Assembly: GCA_030597775.1 (NCBI GenBank)
Contig: JAUVRF010000103.1
Span: 1 to 6,563, forward strand
Source of the DNA: Methanobacteriota archaeon
GTDB lineage: Archaea; Thermoplasmatota; DTKX01; GCA-020343715
Reading direction: 5' to 3'
DNA: 6,563 bases
Of the stretch, positions 1 to 4,115 are shown in pieces; the first letter of the stretch is position 1, and each line of letters begins with the position of its first letter. A program made the translations under genes and the position numbers. The notes below the pieces were generated by a model. The model had not been told where the DNA came from and did not search any database. It saw only the letters and a program-made list of their open reading frames with translations.

Positions 1-556
1 AGGCGTGGTATGCCACCCATCCCCCGGTCTCGAGGTTCCACTGGATGGGCAGGATGTACTTGCTGTTGCCGAGCTGGGTGACGAACCTCTGCTTCCAACC
101 GAAGCCGCCCAGGACGTAATCAACCTGGTAGGTGTGATTGCCAGTGTCGTCGAGGGAGGCGAACCATCCCGTCTCGTTCTTGGTCAGGGTCACAGTTCCG
201 TCGATCCCATCGGCGACCGGTATGGTCACATCTATGTTCCAAGGCGCGACCACGGTGTCGACGGTGGCTACCTGGATCTTCTTCGGGTGAAGCGAGTCCG
301 ACCAGTCGTCATGCTCGTCACCGTGGCAATCGCCGCACTTTTCCGAGCCCACGAATGTGGCCCCGTCCATATACGAGTTATCTGCCAGGTCCGCGAAGCG
401 CGACTCATCGTCGTCCACCTCTGCGGCGTAGATGCTGAACGAGACCATAAGGACCAGCGCCATTGCGAAGGCTAGCATGCCGAATGACAGGCGCACCGTA
501 CGCTGGCTAATGCCCCGTGGCTCGTTCACAATCGGTTCATCAGAAGGTTCAATCAT
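1..556 (-). CDS. Exported (multi)haem cytochrome c, N-terminal part; C-terminus beyond left edge
   Basis: Seen: an open frame from ATG at 556-554 runs off the left edge after 185 codons. Residues 1-20 are acidic, then R-T-V-R; 23-44 form a hydrophobic segment ending Y-A-A-E, a signal peptide or membrane anchor. A canonical haem c motif C-G-D-C-H lies at 74-78 in the context F-V-G-S-E-K-C, followed by D-D-W-S-D-S-L-H. Residues about 143-183 (Y-V-L-G-G-F-G-W-K-Q-R-F, then L-P-I-Q-W-N and G-W-V-A-Y-H) resemble multihaem cytochromes of the cytochrome c554 type. Known: such proteins transfer electrons outside the cytoplasmic membrane. Inferred: further CXXCH motifs probably follow outside the window, so the haem count is unknown. 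A weak GGTGG (561-565) sits 4 nt before the ATG. GTG at codon 10 is an alternative start. Two N-glycosylation sequons (N127, N140) are present. It lies 401 bp downstream of gene 2 with its own promoter region. Confidence 0.85.
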   Translation of the reverse strand, partial: MIEPSDEPIVNEPRGISQRTVRLSFGMLAFAMALVLMVSFSIYAAEVDDDESRFADLADNSYMDGATFVGSEKCGDCHGDEHDDWSDSLHPKKIQVATVDTVVAPWNIDVTIPVADGIDGTVTLTKNETGWFASLDDTGNHTYQVDYVLGGFGWKQRFVTQLGNSKYILPIQWNLETGGWVAYHA

Positions 557-618
557 TAATCCACCACACTACTTCACTCTCTTGGTGAGGCTCCTTAACC
601 TCGGACGGTCATTCAATT

Positions 619-643
619 GTTAATATATTAACCTTACGAACGT
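619..643 (-). promoter_or_regulatory. Putative archaeal promoter of the cytochrome gene (TATA box plus upstream element)
   Basis: On the minus strand ACGTTCGTAAG (643-633) is followed directly by GTTAATATATTAAC (632-619), a perfect 14-bp palindrome containing the TATA-like core. Archaeal transcription normally starts about 25 nt after the TATA box. That would be near 600 and leave a leader of roughly 45 nt before the ATG at 556. The same upstream element precedes gene 2, which is the main reason to take this seriously. The start site is inferred, not seen. Confidence 0.55.
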
Positions 644-650
644 CTTATCT

Positions 651-661
651 GTAACCGTTAC
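651..661. promoter_or_regulatory. Inverted repeat GTAAC-C-GTTAC, candidate operator
   Basis: A 5-bp perfect inverted repeat with a 1-nt centre lies 7 bp upstream of the ACGTTCGTAAG element of the gene 1 promoter. Its position suits an activator or repressor site. The arms are short, so chance occurrence is possible. Confidence 0.25.
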
Positions 662-690
662 AATGTGATTTTAAATCGAATCTTGAGAAA

Positions 691-698
691 TACTTATA
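691..698 (+). promoter_or_regulatory. Possible divergent TATA box (TACTTATA)
   Basis: On the plus strand GAGAAATACTTATA resembles an archaeal BRE/TATA arrangement, and an ATG lies 18 nt further on at 717. The reading frame from that ATG is only 21 codons (717-782). The same bases contain another copy of TACGAACGT (697-705), so they may instead belong to the regulatory region of gene 1. Weak call. Confidence 0.2.
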
Positions 699-872
699 CG
701 AACGTTAGCACAACCCATGAAATGCCTACCAAAGACGCGAATCTCCCGACGTAAGTGTTCGGGCGGGCTCGTCCCCAAATGAACATTCAAGGGAATAGAG
801 AAGTTGAGGTACATGCCCCGGTCACACGGGCAGTGAGCGAATGCCCTGGGCTCTTCCAAGCGTGGCTGGGGT

Positions 873-922
873 CCCCCCACCCGCCCCCCCCATGGGAAGG
901 GGGGACGAGGGGAGGTGGGTGG
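873..922. repeat. GC-rich imperfect hairpin downstream of gene 2, related to the 4049-4082 element
   Basis: Six C (886-891) pair with six G (899-904) across a 7-nt loop, and an outer CCACCC (877-882) pairs with GGGTGG (917-922). The plus-strand sequence GAAGGGGGGACGAGGGG (896-912) matches GAAGGGGGGCGAGGGG at 4067-4082 except for one inserted base. Both copies lie shortly after the stop codon of a haem-protein gene. It may be a 3' end element or a dispersed palindromic repeat. No T-tract follows it in the direction of transcription, so a classical terminator is not shown. Confidence 0.55.
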
Positions 923-946
923 TCGGTCATGGGTGACAATGACCGA
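923..946 (-). terminator. Perfect 8-bp hairpin just after the gene 2 stop codon
   Basis: TCGGTCAT (923-930) and ATGACCGA (939-946) are exact inverted repeats around an 8-nt loop, beginning 11 nt after the gene 2 stop. The position suggests a role in transcript end formation or mRNA 3' protection. No U-tract follows, so termination itself is an inference. Confidence 0.4.
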
Positions 947-957
947 TGTTGAGTTGT

Positions 958-3504
958 CTAACGCCTGCGCGATGTTGCCAGGACCAGTCCGGCTATCACC
1001 AGGGCCAGCATCAGGATCACCGTGGTGAAGCCCGGGCTCTCATCCTCTGACTTCTCCTCGATGAAGTCCGGATACTCACCCGACGTGGGCGTGAACTCCC
1101 CCTCGGAGGAGATGAGTCCCGTGAAGGATTCATCCTCGTAGCCGTCCTTCTCGACGGTCACGTTGACGGTCCGACCCGCCCAGTCGGCTGGCACCGTTAT
1201 GGTGACGTTCCCATCGGCGTCGGTGGTGCCCGACAGGGTCGCACCGTCGTTCTCCATGGTCACAACGACGCCCTCCACGGGATCACCATCCTTGTCGGTG
1301 ATCGGTCCGCCAGTTAGGACGTATTCCGTGGGTGCGACGTAGAACTCAAGGAGGAGGGTGTCGGAGCCGGTCGAGGAGTGGTCGTCCCCTCCAGAATCGT
1401 CCATCAGGGAGACTCCGAAGCGGTACATCTTCGCCAGGTCGTCGAACTGCACGTCGTCGGAATTGCCGGTCACGAGGGCGCGGGTTATCTCGGTGTGCCA
1501 CGTGCCATCCTCCCAGACGGCCGCCTGCATGACATCTCCGCGGCTTCCCGTCGGAGCCTGCAGGACGCGCTCGGGTATCACGGCCCCAAGGTCCATGTAC
1601 TTGTTCCAGGCATCCGCGACGTCGTCGGCAGATGCGGAGGCGATGGTCAGGGCCTGACCGTCGTCGATCTCGGCCTGGGTGAGCACCATGGCGTCGATGT
1701 AGTCGGCGGGGTTCGACTCTATGTACAGGGGCCCGGTCTTGGCCGAGTTCCTGTTGCGGCCGTAGGTTGAGGAGCCGCCGTCGCCGTGCCGTCCACCGTC
1801 GCCCTCGTGGGGCGCCTCGTCGTAGGTCAGGGTCTTGTCGTCGATGAACCCCTTGAAGGAGAACTTGCCAGCCGTGGCCTGGTGATCATCGTTGATCGTG
1901 GGGGTCCCGGTCTGGGTGGCCGCCGTCACTGGGAGGGACCTGGCGGGCTTCAGGTGCCACATGTCTCCCTGCTCACCATCGATCTCCAGGTAGGCCCCGG
2001 CGCTGCCGAGTCCGGTATGGCACTTGACCATGCATCCCTGGGTGTCGAAGCCGGTGATGGTTCCGATCTCCCACAGCATGGCCAGTCGATCCTCGGAGCC
2101 GCTACCCAGGGTCTCGAAGTCCTGGACGAAGTCCATGTGATAGGCACCGCTGTGATAGTTGTGGTCCTCACCACCGCCGTTGTCGATCGTGCTGACGCCG
2201 AAGTGGTAGGTCTTGGCCATGTCGTCGAACTGAACGTCGTCGTCGTTGCCGGTGACAAGGAGCCTCTCCATCTCCGAGGTCCACATACCATTCTTCCAGA
2301 TGGCGGCCTCGTGGATGTCGCCACGGGAGCCCGTCGGGGGGCTGAGGATGCGCTCGGGCACCACGGCGCCCAGGGCATCGTACTCGGCCCAGGCGTCGGC
2401 CACATCCGTCCCAACGTAGCCAGGGTCCGCCGGGTCGGCGGTGATGGTCTCCTCGTCGTCGATCTCAGACTGGAGCAGGACCATGGCGTCCAGCCAGTCC
2501 GTCGGCTCCTTCTCGATGAACAAGGGAGCGGCCTTGGTCGCGTTCCTGTTACGCGAGTAGGTCGAGCCACCATCGTCACCATGACGGCCTCCGTCCTCCT
2601 CGGCGCCCGCGTTCTCGTCGTAGGTCACGTGCTTGTCGTCGGTCCAGCCGTCCAGGTGGAACTCTCCCGCGATGGCCTCAAGGCCGTCAAGGGTGGGTTC
2701 GCCCTCCTGGGAGACGCCGTTGGCACCCAACGACCGGGCGGCCTTCATGTGCCACATGTCGGTGGTGTCGTCCTGTCCCTCCAGGTAGGAGTAAGAGTCG
2801 ATGTGGCACTTGACCATGCATCCCTGGTCGGCGAAGCCGGCCGTGTTTATGTCCCACTGGATGTTGGACCGGTCCTCCGACTGGCCGTCGGAGTTGCGCC
2901 ACATCTGCTCGACGCTGTCCCACGCCCAGGAACCGCCGCGGGCGATGCTGAAGGTGGGGTCGGCCCACTGCTTCTGGATGAAGATGTGGGTGTCGTTGAA
3001 GAGGGCCTTCAGGGTGATGTCGCCGGGCATGGTCCCGCCCGCGACCGCGATGGTCAGGGGAGCCGCGGCGTCCCATGCCTCCTCGTCCACGTTGCCGTCC
3101 ACGTCGGGCGCGTCCTTCGTGTACACAGCCCTCATGGTGTCCTCCGGAACGGGGTTGTACATCCAGGCGCCGCCGCCCCTGGTGAGGCTCATGGTGGGGT
3201 CGTCCCACTCGGCGTAGATGTAGATGTCCGTGTCGGTGAAGACCGACCTCATCTTGATGTCACCGTTCGCATCGCCTCCAGAGACGCTGATCACGAGCTC
3301 ATCGGCGTCCGCCCAGAACGCCTCGTCCGCCATCCCGTCGAGGGTGGGTGCGGTATCCACATAGAGGGACACCAGGGTGTCAGATCCATCCCCCTGGCCC
3401 AGGGTGGTACCAAGGGGAGTAAGGGCCACACTGACCAAGAGTGCGCCCATCACGATCATTACGGTCACGATTTTCTTTCTGTTGATCTTGTACGAATGTC
3501 TCAT
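958..3504 (-). CDS. Surface-anchored dihaem protein with nested ethylbenzene-dehydrogenase-gamma-like domains, PGF-CTERM
   Basis: 848 residues from ATG 3504, chosen for its GAGGG site and because a signal peptide (R2, K6, R9-K11, hydrophobic 12-30) follows at once. Residues 50-118 are an N-half of the haem-binding domain (T-L-D-G, D-I-Y-I-Y-A-E-W-D-D-P-T, R-G). Residues 124-196 are a second N-half. C-halves follow at about 209-459 and 470-722. Each has G-C-M-V-K-C-H (C229/C233/H234; C491/C495/H496), W-H-M/L-K (251-254; 516-519), G-G-R-H-G-D, P-T-G-S-R-G-D and F-G-V-S. In EbdC the haem is held by Met and Lys; here the Cys pair suggests covalent attachment. Residues 726-812 look like a carboxypeptidase-regulatory-like beta domain. 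An acidic linker, S-P-G-F (823-826), a helix and R-R-R form a PGF-CTERM anchor. Role: probably extracytoplasmic electron transfer; partner unknown. Tandem paralogue of the gene at 4116-6563. Confidence 0.9.
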   Translation of the reverse strand: MRHSYKINRKKIVTVMIVMGALLVSVALTPLGTTLGQGDGSDTLVSLYVDTAPTLDGMADEAFWADADELVISVSGGDANGDIKMRSVFTDTDIYIYAEWDDPTMSLTRGGGAWMYNPVPEDTMRAVYTKDAPDVDGNVDEEAWDAAAPLTIAVAGGTMPGDITLKALFNDTHIFIQKQWADPTFSIARGGSWAWDSVEQMWRNSDGQSEDRSNIQWDINTAGFADQGCMVKCHIDSYSYLEGQDDTTDMWHMKAARSLGANGVSQEGEPTLDGLEAIAGEFHLDGWTDDKHVTYDENAGAEEDGGRHGDDGGSTYSRNRNATKAAPLFIEKEPTDWLDAMVLLQSEIDDEETITADPADPGYVGTDVADAWAEYDALGAVVPERILSPPTGSRGDIHEAAIWKNGMWTSEMERLLVTGNDDDVQFDDMAKTYHFGVSTIDNGGGEDHNYHSGAYHMDFVQDFETLGSGSEDRLAMLWEIGTITGFDTQGCMVKCHTGLGSAGAYLEIDGEQGDMWHLKPARSLPVTAATQTGTPTINDDHQATAGKFSFKGFIDDKTLTYDEAPHEGDGGRHGDGGSSTYGRNRNSAKTGPLYIESNPADYIDAMVLTQAEIDDGQALTIASASADDVADAWNKYMDLGAVIPERVLQAPTGSRGDVMQAAVWEDGTWHTEITRALVTGNSDDVQFDDLAKMYRFGVSLMDDSGGDDHSSTGSDTLLLEFYVAPTEYVLTGGPITDKDGDPVEGVVVTMENDGATLSGTTDADGNVTITVPADWAGRTVNVTVEKDGYEDESFTGLISSEGEFTPTSGEYPDFIEEKSEDESPGFTTVILMLALVIAGLVLATSRRR

Positions 3505-3510
3505 AGTATT

Positions 3511-3515
3511 CCCTC
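3511..3515 (-). promoter_or_regulatory. Ribosome binding site GAGGG that fixes the gene 2 start
   Basis: GAGGG ends 6 nt before the ATG at 3504, a normal Shine-Dalgarno spacing. It favours this ATG over the in-frame upstream ATG at 3618, which would add 38 residues unlike a signal peptide. Confidence 0.7.
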
Positions 3516-3670
3516 GTAGTTCCAGGTCGTAAGTGTCAGATCCCAGTTGAAGAATGGAAGGCAGCCAAAGGAATGGCGAACGACGTACCCGAATTACAGT
3601 GTCCCATCCGATATCCACCCTACATATTGCTCTCGGTAATCCCGAAGCTTAAATTGGGTAATAATATCCA

Positions 3671-3692
3671 GGTATATCAATCTTACGAATGT
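3671..3692 (-). promoter_or_regulatory. Putative archaeal promoter of gene 2 sharing the gene 1 element
   Basis: On the minus strand ACATTCGTAAG (3692-3682) is followed by ATTGATATACC. Over 20 bp it matches the gene 1 promoter at 17 positions when the two are aligned on the element. A start about 25 nt beyond the TATA-like ATATA would be near 3650, giving a leader of about 145 nt. That is long for an archaeon and could hold post-transcriptional control. An alternative TATA-like stretch (3658-3668) lies slightly closer to the gene. Confidence 0.45.
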
Positions 3693-3807
3693 AGGGTTAC
3701 AAAAGGAAATACAGGACAAACATCTAATGTAAAGAAATATAACGCCGATATCCGTTCGTTACAAATCGAAACTATCCAATGAATGTTCCTGCATATTATT
3801 CGGTCGA

Positions 3808-3826
3808 TTGTCCATTTATTGGACAA
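3808..3826. promoter_or_regulatory. 7-bp dyad TTGTCCA-N5-TGGACAA, candidate regulator site
   Basis: TTGTCCA (3808-3814) and TGGACAA (3820-3826) are exact inverted repeats around TTTAT. The site lies about 115 bp upstream of the putative gene 2 promoter, in otherwise AT-rich DNA. The size and spacing suit a dimeric helix-turn-helix regulator. A hairpin in an RNA is the alternative. Confidence 0.3.
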
Positions 3827-4048
3827 AAGGTCATAGAAATTCTGAAAATCAGTTCACAAGTGTAACGTCGAATGCGGGCCGGTGGAACCGGTATCCGAGG
3901 TTAACGGGCCTCAATAACCCGCCAGCAGGCTCGCCATCAGCCTGCCCTCGGCCTTCCGCTGGTGCTCGATCACTTTGGCCTTGCCGACGCTCACCAGACA
4001 GGTAGACACCCGGTATGACTAGCCTCCGCTCCTGGGATGAGGGTATGA

Positions 4049-4082
4049 CCCCTCGCCCCCCTGGGTGAAGGGGGGCGAGGGG
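4049..4082. repeat. Perfect 13-bp GC-rich hairpin downstream of gene 3
   Basis: CCCCTCGCCCCCC (4049-4061) pairs exactly with GGGGGGCGAGGGG (4070-4082) around the 8-nt loop TGGGTGAA. It begins 33 nt after the gene 3 stop. In the direction of gene 3 transcription no U-tract follows. On the plus strand it is followed by TTTCCTCTT, but no plus-strand gene ends here. A related copy follows gene 2 (873-922), so it may be a repeated palindromic element recruited as a 3' end signal. Confidence 0.65.
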
Positions 4083-4115
4083 TTTCCTCTTCATGGGAGG
4101 TATATCTTCATCAGT

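Larger units (their letters stand above)
557..957. other. Intergenic region between gene 2 stop and gene 1 start
   Basis: These 401 bp hold no convincing gene. From the right they contain two hairpins just after the gene 2 stop (923-946 and 873-922). A moderately GC-rich stretch (about 720-870) follows with only small inverted repeats, such as CCCGA 745-749 with TCGGG 759-763. The AT-rich control region of gene 1 (about 600-710) comes last. A short frame on the minus strand (671-880) has no recognisable protein character. Confidence 0.7.
3505..4115. other. Intergenic region between gene 3 stop and gene 2 start
   Basis: These 611 bp are of two kinds. The part next to gene 3 (about 3860-4115) is GC-rich. 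It holds the perfect hairpin 4049-4082, small hairpins (CCGGT/ACCGG 3879-3891; GCAGGCT/AGCCTGC 3925-3945) and a possible 32-codon minus-strand frame (3911-4009). The part next to gene 2 (about 3640-3860) is AT-rich and carries the dyad 3808-3826 and the putative promoter 3671-3692. From 3505 to 3640 I see only the ribosome site. No RNA gene was recognised. Confidence 0.7.

Noticed and set aside
5..475. Plus-strand open frame of 156 codons at the left edge
   Set aside because: It overlaps antisense the cytochrome gene, whose minus-strand frame has a signal peptide and C-G-D-C-H. The plus-strand product shows no family features.
671..880. Minus-strand 69-codon frame between gene 2 and gene 1
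   Set aside because: It ends inside the promoter region of gene 1, and the residues show no motif or signal peptide. Most likely chance.
1786..3519. Plus-strand open frame of 577 codons opposite gene 2
   Set aside because: It is antisense to a clear haem-domain gene. GC-rich codons on one strand leave the opposite frame open. The translation is rich in G, V and H with no domain, and it shows no start signal.
3505..3618. Upstream ATG at 3618 as the gene 2 start
   Set aside because: It adds 38 residues of no signal-peptide character before the obvious signal peptide. The ATG at 3504 has GAGGG at good spacing.
3849..4094. Minus-strand 81-codon frame after gene 3
   Set aside because: It runs through the perfect hairpin 4049-4082, is dominated by R, G and P, and resembles a non-coding GC-rich read. 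The shorter 3911-4009 frame is more protein-like.
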